A stretch of DNA of 64,000 bases from Chitinophaga pinensis (GTDB lineage: Bacteria; Pseudomonadota; Gammaproteobacteria; Burkholderiales; SG8-41). The DNA lies in NCBI GenBank assembly GCA_943329075.2, contig CALQCM020000021.1:1-64000 (forward strand), in the 5' to 3' direction. Numbering within the stretch: position 1 is the stretch's first letter; each line of letters starts with the position of its first letter. The notes under the pieces are model-generated. The model saw only the letters and a list, made by a program, of their open reading frames with translations. It searched no databases and had not been told where the DNA came from. Of the stretch, positions 1 through 8,265 are shown piece by piece. Both the position numbers and the translations under genes were made by a program.

Positions 1-82
1 CGACTCCCTGCCCACCCTTCACCCGCTTGACAGCCAGTTCCTTGAACTCCGCCGTGTATTCCTGCTTCGGTATCTTGAACAT
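1..82 (-). mobile_element. 5' end of an IS3-family transposase OrfA gene (partial, runs off the window)
   Basis: Read on the minus strand from an ATG at 82, the frame begins MFKIPKQEYTAEFKELAVKR, which is the usual N-terminus of the helix-turn-helix OrfA protein of IS3-type elements. A purine-rich stretch just before the ATG could act as ribosome binding site. Only 27 codons are present, so the subgroup and the rest of the element cannot be judged. Its terminal repeat should lie between 83 and about 160, but I could not define it by eye. The neighbouring asparaginase fragment suggests that the element inserted into or next to that gene. Confidence 0.7.
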
Positions 83-132
83 CAGTTTCCTCCCGTTTCG
101 TCATCCTATCGACTTACTCATGGAAGACGAAA

Positions 133-465
133 TTGCGGGGGAAGCTCACTTACACGTCAGGTGACCACGGTCTCCTCGGCAATGTTTACCATGAAGGGGG
201 CAACACCGGAAACGTGAATGGGGCCATGCATAACGCCATTTTGGAAGCTTTGCGATCTGGCATCGCAATCGTCCTCGTAACAAATCTCCCACGCGGTCAG
301 GTGTTCCCAATCTACGGGTTCCCAGGCGGCGGAAATGCACTGATGGACGCGGGTGCCGTCATGGCTGAAGATCTTAAGCCGCGAAAAGCGCGGCTTCTGT
401 TAATGTTCGCTCTCGGCCAGACGCGGGATATCAAACGACTCCGAGAAATGTTTTTAAACGCCTGA
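133..465 (+). pseudogene. C-terminal remnant of an L-asparaginase
   Basis: The readable frame covers about 105 residues matching the C-terminal domain of bacterial L-asparaginases: a helix of the ALRSGIAIVLVTNLPRG type, a YGFPGGG loop, DAGAVMAEDL and then PRKARLLLMFAL. Intact enzymes are around 330 residues with the two catalytic threonine motifs in the N-terminal part, and none of that is present. The frame is open upstream without a convincing start (the nominal start is a TTG), and the IS3 transposase begins only 50 bases away. I read this as a gene cut by the insertion sequence, with the N-terminal part lost or outside the window. Activity is not expected. Confidence 0.75.
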
Positions 466-593
466 CCTATAGAGCGACGCTCAAATGCTTTTCGCGTCCC
501 CTGCCCTGCCGTGTCGAAAACCGGGCGCCCTGTGTGTTGCAGCCGATTTGCATTTGATTAGTTGGGGGTGTCAATCTGAGATTGACCACCACC

Positions 594-640
594 TCAAATC
601 GACAACAACTGGTCAATGCACAATCGGCACGGGGGCAATT
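594..640. repeat. Copy 1 of a short imperfect repeat flanking the MFS gene
   Basis: On the minus strand this segment reads GCCGATTGTGCATTGACCAG and continues into a GGTGGT-rich stretch. A second copy at about 1986-2030 matches 20 of the first 21 positions and about half to two thirds of the next 20. The two copies have the same orientation and lie on either side of the MFS transporter gene. Confidence 0.55.
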
Positions 641-667
641 TGGAATCGGCGGGAACAACCGGTCTGC

Positions 668-1903
668 TCAATCTAATCTGCGCAGTCTCGGAAACAAAGC
701 TACGATTACCCACGTCATGAACAGGGCGCTTGCAGCATACCCCGCCTGCGCCGCAGGACTGCCAAAGCGATCGGCGACCGCGCCTGCGATAAAATTGCCG
801 ATCGGTAATGCAATCACCACACCGGTGCGCAGCCCCATTACCCGGCCGCGCATCGATTGCTCGGTGTGACTCAATATAAGAGTGGCGATTACAGTCCAGC
901 ATATCGCCTGGGCAAATCCAGCCACAAACACAAGCGCAGCCGAAACCGAGTATCGCGTAGAAAGTGCGAAAAGTAGCAAGGCCGTCGACCAGCCGTAACA
1001 ACTCCAGATCAGCAGCCTTCCCCTGTGCCTGACATGGCCAAGCAAAACAATCCAAATACCGGCCGCGAGCGCACCGATGCCCGCCATCGACGTGAGCATG
1101 CCGTAGCCCGCCGGTCCCGCGTCCAGAATATAACGCGCGAATAACGGTAGGAAGGAATACCTGTATGGCGCAGCAAGCAGGTTCATCAGAAAAGCGATTG
1201 CCAGCAGAATTAAGACGGTCTGGTTACCCCAGACATACCTGAGGCCGCCGATCAGGCTCTTCAATGGTGAATCCTCCACCATCGGGGTTGACTGCTTGAC
1301 GCTCTTCATCCTGAGTAGCACCGTCAGGTCGAAGACATAGATGCCTGCGATCAGTCCATAAGCTCCGGCCATGCCTAATATCGGAATCAGCATGCCCCCT
1401 AAAGCCGGGCCAATAACTACGGTGATTTCCATGGCAACCGCATTAAGCGCAACGGCGTTGGTCAATTGCTCCTTTTTAACCAGGTCCGGTATCAAGGCGT
1501 TACGGGCCGGATTGTCTATCGCCCAGGTAAGACTGCTGGCCAGCGCCAATGCAATGACATGCCAAAGCGCAAGCCAGCCAGAAACGACAAGCAAAAGCAT
1601 AAGGGTCGATACCGCCAGATTGATCAGCGACGCGATGATCAGGAGCCGCCGGCGATCCATGCGGTCCGCAACAACCCCCATAAATGGCGCTGCGATATAG
1701 CCAGCCATCTTGCTACCGGCAACGATACCCACCCACAGCGCGGAATCCGTCAGCTCCAGCGTCAGCCAGCCGATCACCACCATATCGGCCCACCGCGCCG
1801 TAGAGGAAAGCACACTGGCAATCCATAGCATGCGGAAGCCACGATGGCGCAGGGCATCTAACTGTTGCATCCGCCCCAAGCACAGCAGGAATTTTTTAAT
1901 CAT
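668..1903 (-). CDS. MFS transporter (EntS/MFS_3-like exporter)
   Basis: This 411-residue protein has about twelve hydrophobic segments and belongs to the major facilitator superfamily. The signature loop between helices 2 and 3 (GVVADRMDRRR, residues 76-86) is present. The overall pattern resembles the drug- or siderophore-exporter branch (EntS type); the substrate cannot be told from sequence. Translation may start at Met12 (MQQLDALRHRGF), because the first eleven residues do not look like part of the fold. It stands alone, with gaps on both sides and a short repeat flanking it, next to an insertion-sequence edge, so recent acquisition is plausible. Confidence 0.85.
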   Translation of the reverse strand: MIKKFLLCLGRMQQLDALRHRGFRMLWIASVLSSTARWADMVVIGWLTLELTDSALWVGIVAGSKMAGYIAAPFMGVVADRMDRRRLLIIASLINLAVSTLMLLLVVSGWLALWHVIALALASSLTWAIDNPARNALIPDLVKKEQLTNAVALNAVAMEITVVIGPALGGMLIPILGMAGAYGLIAGIYVFDLTVLLRMKSVKQSTPMVEDSPLKSLIGGLRYVWGNQTVLILLAIAFLMNLLAAPYRYSFLPLFARYILDAGPAGYGMLTSMAGIGALAAGIWIVLLGHVRHRGRLLIWSCYGWSTALLLFALSTRYSVSAALVFVAGFAQAICWTVIATLILSHTEQSMRGRVMGLRTGVVIALPIGNFIAGAVADRFGSPAAQAGYAASALFMTWVIVALFPRLRRLD

Positions 1904-1985
1904 GCTGAGTTCACTCTTCGCGCATTCGTTGGCTGTGTATTGATGACCTAAGCTTGCAATACTGCAGCGGAATAGCGGGTCCTAC

Positions 1986-2030
1986 CACCGCCACGCGGCA
2001 AACACTGGTCAATGCGCAATCGGCCGGTTG
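1986..2030. repeat. Copy 2 of the short repeat flanking the MFS gene
   Basis: This is the partner of the copy at 594-640, in the same orientation, with the shared core CTGGTCAATGCGCAATCGGC on the plus strand. The repeat overlaps the last codons (IAH-stop) of the secreted-protein gene that ends at 2009, so that protein's C-terminus may be set by the repeat. Confidence 0.5.
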
Positions 2031-2590
2031 GTCTTTTCGTAGTCTTTCACCAGCTTCTGGTAGCGGTAAGTCGACACCTCGATCAGGCCCCAATCAATGG
2101 AGCCTGTGCTCCCATCGAGCTTTACGGAGAAGTCTGCCAAGTCCCATTCATCGAATCGCGCGGCAAACCTTGAATTAGCGGCCTTCTTTAGCTCCTTGGT
2201 GCGGGTCGGTTTGCCATATTGACTCGTGAGCGCGGCGAGTGCTCCACTCTGCGCCTGAAGCCCCCACGTCCCGACTTGCACCGACTCCACGATACCTTGG
2301 ACCGTAATGACTTTGAGTTCCCCGCGGACATAGGGCGGCACCCCGGATCTGGGAAGTGCCACGTAATACTCATCGCCTCCCGATTGCTTGCGGTTGGTCA
2401 AGCTGCCATTGATGCAAAGTCTGGAAGTAAATGTGCCGCTACCCGCGCCGCAATCCGGCAAGAGAAACCGCGATCCGAGCTCGATGCCCATAACGGTTTT
2501 GTCCTGTGCGGCGGCAAATGCAGTCGGCGAGGGCAGTATTAAGCATACGATGAGCAGGATACGGATATTGAAGGTCATGTTTCGGAGCAT
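2009..2590 (-). CDS. Hypothetical secreted or periplasmic protein
   Basis: I do not recognise this 193-residue protein. It has a typical signal peptide (positively charged N-terminus, hydrophobic core at residues 9-20, likely cleavage after about residue 26 in AFA-AAQ). The mature part has two cysteines spaced about 12 residues apart near its start, which could form a disulfide, and no transmembrane segment. The stretch SQYGKPTRTKELKK resembles small periplasmic proteins that compare a computed value with a trimmed one, but this is too weak to assign. It is a single gene in the accessory left edge. The extreme C-terminus lies in a repeat. Confidence 0.6.
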   Translation of the reverse strand: MLRNMTFNIRILLIVCLILPSPTAFAAAQDKTVMGIELGSRFLLPDCGAGSGTFTSRLCINGSLTNRKQSGGDEYYVALPRSGVPPYVRGELKVITVQGIVESVQVGTWGLQAQSGALAALTSQYGKPTRTKELKKAANSRFAARFDEWDLADFSVKLDGSTGSIDWGLIEVSTYRYQKLVKDYEKTNRPIAH

Positions 2591-3045
2591 TCATAGGAGC
2601 ATATAGGGAATTCAAACTATTTTTCGTTTTCGCAACTAAATTGCCGGATAAAAATAATAGTGGTCACAATCAGACATTGAAAAAAGCATAATCGCGGGTC
2701 AAAAAGACAAGTGGTCCAAAGCCGCACCATTCAGAATGGGGATTGTAGCTTCCCGCCAAGCCGCCCAATCTTTGACGCAATTACAATTGCACAATACCAT
2801 TTTTATTTTTTCCTATCACGCCCACCGCCATCTTGCCGTGATGACACATTCGTCGCGATTGGGCTACAATATCCGTACAAAATAAGCAAAGCTTCGGCTT
2901 GGCAGGCGATGCGAGAGCAAGTTCGATTTGCAAATAGTTTTTCACTGTTCGTCCTGCACGCATTAGACCGAATTTCACAATTTCAATATCTAACGACAGA
3001 TCCGCTTTAGTCACGTCGTTTGCACCTTCTATCAGGACTTCAAAT
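2591..3045. other. AT-richer intergenic region, possible promoter only
   Basis: About 455 bases without a credible gene and visibly richer in A and T than its surroundings. Short ORFs here have no recognisable products. A possible sigma70-type promoter for the downstream gene is TTGACG at 2772-2777 with TACCAT after a 17-base spacer, about 245 bases before the start codon. I give that little weight. Confidence 0.4.
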
Positions 3046-3420
3046 ATGCCCAAAGCTGCAAGCCGCGCGAAAAAATCGCCGCCGCGGTCCTCGCCGGACG
3101 CAACTGTTGCCAAGCTGAAGCAGAAAATCGCCGCGCTGCAGGCGGAAAATGCCGAGCTGAAAAACGAACTCGAGCAATATATCGAGAAATGGGAAACGCT
3201 GGATGGCGACGCCGTCAAGGTGCTCATCTATCTGTCACGCCACAAGACCGCTGTGGCGAAAGAAATCGCCAAAGCCGATGGCGCGAACGTTCAAATCGCC
3301 GATCAGTATCTGAAGTATCTGGCGCAACATCACTATGTGCGTTCCCCCGCCGCTACCAAACCCTACAGCATTCTGCACAAGGGCGTGCGCTATCTTCAAG
3401 AGCGCGGGTTGATCGACTGA
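3046..3420 (+). CDS. Small coiled-coil plus winged-helix-like protein
   Basis: The 124-residue product starts with a basic, alanine/proline-rich tail (1-20), then a heptad-patterned coiled coil (about 22-50, VAKLKQKIAALQAENAELKN), then a region with the character of a winged-helix fold: VLIYLSRHKTAVAKEIAKA followed by IADQYLKYLAQHHYVRS and a short beta turn. That pattern suggests a dimeric DNA-binding or adaptor protein. It lies 68 bases before recQ on the same strand and may be co-transcribed with it. I know no characterised relative, so the role is unassigned. Confidence 0.7.
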   Translation: MPKAASRAKKSPPRSSPDATVAKLKQKIAALQAENAELKNELEQYIEKWETLDGDAVKVLIYLSRHKTAVAKEIAKADGANVQIADQYLKYLAQHHYVRSPAATKPYSILHKGVRYLQERGLID

Positions 3421-3488
3421 ACATCAGCGGCACCGTTGCGGTTGCGCCCGCGCCCGGTTCCAGCTGCAATCCTCACCGGAACTGATTG

Positions 3489-5303
3489 ATGGCGAACGCG
3501 CTTACCCTGCTCAAAGAGGTCTTCGGCTATCCCGCGTTTCGCGGCGCACAGGCCGACATCATTGAACATGTTGCGACGGGCGGTGACGCGCTGGTGTTGA
3601 TGCCCACCGGCGGCGGCAAGTCGCTGTGTTTCCAGATTCCAGCCTTGTTGCGCGACGGCTGCGCGGTAGTGGTGTCGCCTTTGATCGCGCTCATGCAGGA
3701 CCAGGTCGCCGCCCTGCGCGAAGCCGGCGTCAATGCGGCTTTACTCAATTCGTCGCTCGATGCGCAGGAAGCTGCGCGGACCGAGCGCGACTTTGTCGCC
3801 GGCAAATTCGATCTGCTCTATGTGGCCCCCGAACGCCTGGTCACGCCGCGGTTTCTCGAACTGCTGCGGCGCGCACGGCTGTCGCTTTTCGCCATCGACG
3901 AAGCGCATTGCGTCTCGCAGTGGGGGCACGACTTTCGCCCGGAATACATCCAGCTGTCGATTCTGCATGAGCAGTTTCCCGAGGTGCCGCGCATTGCGCT
4001 CACGGCCACCGCCGACGAACTCACGCGCGCCGAAATTCTCAGCCGGCTGCAACTCGAAGCCGCGCGCGTTTTCATTTCCAGCTTTGACCGGCCCAACATC
4101 CGCTACGCCATCGCCGAGAAAAACAGCGCGCGCGACCAGCTGCTCGCCTTCATGCGTGCCGAACACGCCGGGGAAGCCGGTATTGTTTACTGCCTGTCGC
4201 GCCGCAAGGTGGATGAAACCGCCGCCTGGCTGACTGCGCAGGGCATACCCGCGCTACCCTATCATGCCGGCCTTGATCAGCAGACACGCGCGCAACATCA
4301 GGCGCGCTTCGTCAACGAAGACGCCGTCGTCATGGTGGCGACGATTGCCTTTGGCATGGGCATCGACAAACCGGACGTCCGTTTTGTGGCGCACCTCGAT
4401 CTGCCCAAAAGCATTGAAGCCTATTACCAGGAAACCGGCCGCGCCGGACGTGACGGACTGCCGGCCGACGCGTGGATGGCCTATGGCCTCGGCGATGTCG
4501 TGCAACAGCGCCGCATGATCGACGAATCCGAGGCCGACGAAACCTTCAAGCGCGTCTCTTATCGCAAACTTGAGGCGCTGGTCGGACTCGCCGAAACCGC
4601 CGGTTGCCGGCGCGTGCTTCTGCTGACCTACTTCGGCGAAGAGAGCACGCCCTGCGGCAATTGCGACAACTGCATCACGCCACCGCGCGTGTGGGACGGC
4701 ACCGAAGCTGCGCAGAAGGCGCTCTCCTGCGTTTACCGCACCAACCAGCGTTTCGGCGCCGGTCATCTGATCGACGTCTTGCGCGGTAACGACACCGAGC
4801 GCACGCAGCGTTTTGGTCACGATCAGATCAAGACCTTCGGCAGCGGCAGCGACCGCGGCGACAAACAATGGCGCGCCGTGTTCCGGCAACTGATTGCGCT
4901 CGGTTATCTCGAAGCCAACGAACACGGCGCTTTGCAATTGACCGACGCCGCGCGCGGCGTGCTCAAAGGAGAGGTCAGCGTTTCATTCCGTGAAGAAGCG
5001 GAAACGCCGCGCAAACGCGAACGCGGCGGAAAAAAAGCGGCCTTCATCGACAGCCTCAACAATCCGGCCGCCGGCCCCTTGCTCGATGCTTTACGGGCGT
5101 GGCGCGCGGCGACCGCACGCGAGCACAATGTGCCCGCCTACGTGGTGTTTCACGACAGCACGCTCGAAGCGATTGCCGCCAATCCGCCGCGCTCGCTGGA
5201 CGATCTGCGCGGCATCTCGGGCATAGGCGCCAAGAAGCTCGAACGCTATGGCGAGGCTCTGTTGAATCTCGCCACCAACAGCAACGAACAGTCCTTCAAT
5301 TAA
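3489..5303 (+). CDS. recQ: ATP-dependent DNA helicase RecQ
   Basis: This 604-residue protein unwinds DNA 3' to 5' in recombinational repair. All RecQ parts are visible: Walker A MPTGGGKS at about residues 38-45, the DEAH box in [19 protein letters not shown] (about 135-153), the helicase C-terminal motif [10 protein letters not shown], a zinc-binding cysteine cluster (CGNCDNC, near 396-402), a winged helix with the [11 protein letters not shown] pattern, and a single HRDC domain at the end (about 525-600). Length is normal for the family. I use the ATG at 3489; a TTG directly before it is also in frame. It converges on prpE with only four bases between the stop codons. Confidence 0.95.
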   Translation: MANALTLLKEVFGYPAFRGAQADIIEHVATGGDALVLMPTGGGKSLCFQIPALLRDGCAVVVSPLIALMQDQVAALREAGVNAALLNSSLDAQEAARTERDFVAGKFDLLYVAPERLVTPRFLELLRRARLSLFAIDEAHCVSQWGHDFRPEYIQLSILHEQFPEVPRIALTATADELTRAEILSRLQLEAARVFISSFDRPNIRYAIAEKNSARDQLLAFMRAEHAGEAGIVYCLSRRKVDETAAWLTAQGIPALPYHAGLDQQTRAQHQARFVNEDAVVMVATIAFGMGIDKPDVRFVAHLDLPKSIEAYYQETGRAGRDGLPADAWMAYGLGDVVQQRRMIDESEADETFKRVSYRKLEALVGLAETAGCRRVLLLTYFGEESTPCGNCDNCITPPRVWDGTEAAQKALSCVYRTNQRFGAGHLIDVLRGNDTERTQRFGHDQIKTFGSGSDRGDKQWRAVFRQLIALGYLEANEHGALQLTDAARGVLKGEVSVSFREEAETPRKRERGGKKAAFIDSLNNPAAGPLLDALRAWRAATAREHNVPAYVVFHDSTLEAIAANPPRSLDDLRGISGIGAKKLERYGEALLNLATNSNEQSFN

Positions 5304-5307
5304 AGAA

Positions 5308-7209
5308 CTAGCGGTCGCAATTGATCACGGCACGTATCTGTTCGATACCGGCCGGATCGTCCAGCGTCGTTAGATCTCCGGGATCCCTCCCCTCGGCAAT
5401 CGCCTGAATACTCCTGCGCAGCACCTTGCCGGATCGCGTTTTCGGCAGCAACGTCACGAAATGCACGCGCGACGGCCGCCCGACCGGGCCGAGCGCTTTA
5501 TCGACGACAGCAAACACTTCGCGCTCCATCGCGGCTCGGCCTTCCACTGTGCCGATGGTTGAGACATCCTTGAGCACGGCAAAGGCCATCGGCACCTGGC
5601 CCTTGATCGCGTCGTGCACGCCCACCACCGCAACTTCGGCGATGTTCGGATGCGCGCTGACTGCCTCCTCGATTTCGCGCGTGCCCAGACGGTGGCCGGC
5701 GACATTGATCACGTCGTCGGTGCGGCCGAGGATGAAGTAATAGCCGTCCTTGTCGCGGATGCCCCAGTCGAAGGTCGTGTAAACCAGTTGGTTCTTGAAA
5801 CTGGTGAAATAGGTTTGCACGAAGCGTTCGTCCTGGCCCCAGACAGTACTCATGCAGCCTGGCGGCAGCGGTGGCGTCACCGTCACCACGCCCTTTTCGT
5901 CGGCAGCGACCTCCTCGCCGGTGCCCTCGTGCAACAACCGCACGTCGTATCCGTAGGCCGGAAAGCTCGGGCTGCCGTATTTTGCAGGTGTTGCCTCGAC
6001 GCCCGGGATGCTCGATAGCAATGCCCAGCCGGTTTCCGTCTGCCAATAATGATCAAGCACCGGCACGTTCAAGGCTTCTGAAATCCAGCGTGCGGTTGGC
6101 TCGTCGAGCGGCTCCCCAGCGAGAAACAGATAGCGCAATGAGCTGACGTTGTACTTTTTCAGAAAGGCCGGGTCCTGCTTTTTCAGCACACGAATCGCAG
6201 TCGGCGAAGAAAACATCACGCTGACCTTGTGCTGTTCGACGATCTTCCACCAGATGGCCGGATCCGGACGGATTGGCAACCCCTCGTACATCACCGTCGC
6301 CATGCCATGGATTAGCGGGCCATAGACGATGTAGGAGTGGCCGACGACCCAGCCGATGTCCGAGGTCGTGAACATTGTTTCGCCCGGCTTGCCGCAGTAG
6401 ATGTGCTGCATCGATGCGGCCAGTGCGACTGCATAGCCGCCGGTATCGCGCTGCACCCCCTTTGGTTTACCGGTGGTGCCGGAGGTATAAAGAATGTAGG
6501 AAGGCTCGCTCGACTCCAGCCAGGTCACCGGCACCGCGGCATCCATGTGCTTTGCGCGCAGTTGCGCGTAATCCAGATCGCGTCCGGCAACAAGTTGGAG
6601 GCCGCTGTCGATGCCGCGATTGACGATGATCACCTTCTGCGGTGGATGCGCCGACAGTTTGATTGCTTCATCAACGAGCCCCTTGTAGGGCAACGCCTTG
6701 CCGCCACGCATGCCGGCGTCCGCGGTGAACATCAGCTTGGGTTTCGCATCGTCGATGCGCGAGGCCAGACTGTGCGAGGCGAAGCCGCCGAACACCACCG
6801 AATGGATGGCGCCCAGCCGTACACAGGCGAGCATGGCAAACACCGCCTCCGGCACCATTGGCATGTAGATCAGGATGCGGTCGCCCTTGACGATGCCCTG
6901 CTCGCGCAACACCGCTGCGCAGCGGTTGACCTCGGCATGCAGTTCACGGAACGTATACGTTTGATCGAGACCGGTTTCGCTCGAAATATAAATCAGCGCA
7001 TTTTGATCGCCGCGGTCCTTGAGATGACGGTCGACCGCGTTGTGGCAGAGATTGGTGGTGCCGCCGACAAACCATTTGGCAAAAGGCGGATTGCTGTAGT
7101 CGAGCACCTTTTCGAACGGTTGCTGCCAGTCGATGGCGGTCGCCTGTTCGCGCCAGAATGCGTCGCGGTCGGTGATCGAGCGCTGGTGAAATTCGCGATA
7201 CGTTGCCAT
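5308..7209 (-). CDS. prpE: Propionate--CoA ligase
   Basis: The product (633 residues) activates propionate to propionyl-CoA via an acyl-adenylate. It belongs to the acetyl-CoA synthetase branch of ANL enzymes: YTSGTTGKPKGVQ is the phosphate-binding loop (about residues 243-255), DHYWQTETGW is the adenine-binding motif, GRTDDVINVAGHR lies at the hinge, and the acetylatable lysine is in RSGKVLRR near 590. The substrate assignment rests on closeness to PrpE and on the methylcitrate genes prpC and prpD elsewhere in the window. It follows acuI by 48 bases and is the last gene of the long minus-strand unit. A strong GGAGGAG lies before the ATG. Confidence 0.9.
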   Translation of the reverse strand: MATYREFHQRSITDRDAFWREQATAIDWQQPFEKVLDYSNPPFAKWFVGGTTNLCHNAVDRHLKDRGDQNALIYISSETGLDQTYTFRELHAEVNRCAAVLREQGIVKGDRILIYMPMVPEAVFAMLACVRLGAIHSVVFGGFASHSLASRIDDAKPKLMFTADAGMRGGKALPYKGLVDEAIKLSAHPPQKVIIVNRGIDSGLQLVAGRDLDYAQLRAKHMDAAVPVTWLESSEPSYILYTSGTTGKPKGVQRDTGGYAVALAASMQHIYCGKPGETMFTTSDIGWVVGHSYIVYGPLIHGMATVMYEGLPIRPDPAIWWKIVEQHKVSVMFSSPTAIRVLKKQDPAFLKKYNVSSLRYLFLAGEPLDEPTARWISEALNVPVLDHYWQTETGWALLSSIPGVEATPAKYGSPSFPAYGYDVRLLHEGTGEEVAADEKGVVTVTPPLPPGCMSTVWGQDERFVQTYFTSFKNQLVYTTFDWGIRDKDGYYFILGRTDDVINVAGHRLGTREIEEAVSAHPNIAEVAVVGVHDAIKGQVPMAFAVLKDVSTIGTVEGRAAMEREVFAVVDKALGPVGRPSRVHFVTLLPKTRSGKVLRRSIQAIAEGRDPGDLTTLDDPAGIEQIRAVINCDR

Positions 7210-7257
7210 GCAGACTCCTCCTGAATGACTTAAACGGGGCCGTCTGGCAGACGGCTC

Positions 7258-8244
7258 TTATGCGATTTTTACAACTGTTCTGCCGCGTGTTTGCTGTTTG
7301 AGCATTTTTTCGAAGGTGGCTGACAAATCGTCCAACGTTATGGTGTTGGCGATTTGTGTGATTTGCGGCGGTTTCAGGTCCGAGGCCAGACGCGACCAGA
7401 CAGTCTGGCGCAGGGCCATCGGCGTGGCGGCCGAATCAACGCCGATCAGGCGCACGCCGCGCAGGATAAAGGGCAGCACCGTGGTGTGCAGTTCGATGCC
7501 GCCGGCATTGCCGAAGCTGCCGATCACGCCATGCTGTTGCATGCTGCGGATCATGGCGGCCAACTGATCGCCGCCGACCGAATCCAGCCCTGCCGCCCAC
7601 AGCGATTTTTCAAGCGGCCGCGTGCCGGCCGGCAATGCGTCGCGGCCGAGCACTTCTGCCGCGCCGATGGACTTCAGGTAATCGTGTTCCGCGCTCTTGC
7701 CGGTGACTGCGCTCACCTTGTAACCGAGCTTCGCCAGCATGCTGATGGCGAGACTGGCACAGCCGCCGGTGGCGCCGTTGACGACCACCTTGCCGCCCGC
7801 CGGCGTCATGCCGTTGTGTTCGAGCAGATGGATGGCGAGCGCGGAGGTGTAGCCTGCGGTGCCAATCGCCATCGATTCGAACAGGGTCAGGCCGCGTGGC
7901 AAGGGCACCACCCAGTCGGCGCGCACGCGCATCATGCCGGCATAACCGCCGTCGTGTCCGACGCCGAGATCGTAGCTGGTGCAGATCACCTCATCGCCGG
8001 CTTTGAAGCGGGCATCAGTCGATGAGACTACGGTGCCGCAACCATCGATACCACCGACACAGGGAAAGCGCCGGACGACCTTGCCAGCACCGGTGCCGGT
8101 CAGCGCGTCCTTGAAGTTGACGCTGGAATAGGCGGTACGGATGACGACTTCGCCGGCGTCGAGTTCGTCGAGCGACATTTCGACGAGGCGGCCTTTGCCC
8201 TTGCCGTTCTCTTCGAAAATCCGGTACGCGGGAAACTTCTCCAT
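7258..8244 (-). CDS. acuI: Acryloyl-CoA reductase / YhdH-type quinone oxidoreductase
   Basis: This 328-residue medium-chain dehydrogenase/reductase belongs to the YhdH/AcuI group, which lacks zinc and reduces acryloyl-CoA to propionyl-CoA with NADPH. Visible features are the N-terminal SSVNFKDALTGTG segment, the GATGGCASLAISMLAKLGYKV nucleotide-binding loop (near residue 156) and the SAVTGK motif that contacts NADPH phosphate. It sits 21 bases after zapE and 48 bases before prpE; a reductase producing propionyl-CoA beside a ligase producing propionyl-CoA fits a common role in C3 metabolism or acrylate detoxification. Substrate identity is inferred, not shown. Confidence 0.8.
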   Translation of the reverse strand: MEKFPAYRIFEENGKGKGRLVEMSLDELDAGEVVIRTAYSSVNFKDALTGTGAGKVVRRFPCVGGIDGCGTVVSSTDARFKAGDEVICTSYDLGVGHDGGYAGMMRVRADWVVPLPRGLTLFESMAIGTAGYTSALAIHLLEHNGMTPAGGKVVVNGATGGCASLAISMLAKLGYKVSAVTGKSAEHDYLKSIGAAEVLGRDALPAGTRPLEKSLWAAGLDSVGGDQLAAMIRSMQQHGVIGSFGNAGGIELHTTVLPFILRGVRLIGVDSAATPMALRQTVWSRLASDLKPPQITQIANTITLDDLSATFEKMLKQQTRGRTVVKIA

Positions 8245-8265
8245 CCGTCCTCCCCGTTTCTTGAT

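Noticed and set aside
555..590. Hairpin GGTGTCAATC...GATTGACCACC as a terminator
   Set aside because: There is a stem but no T-run on either strand; it probably belongs to the nearby repeat.
2711..3010. Short plus-strand frame in the AT-rich gap before 3046
   Set aside because: Composition and residue use are not protein-like, and it has no start signal.
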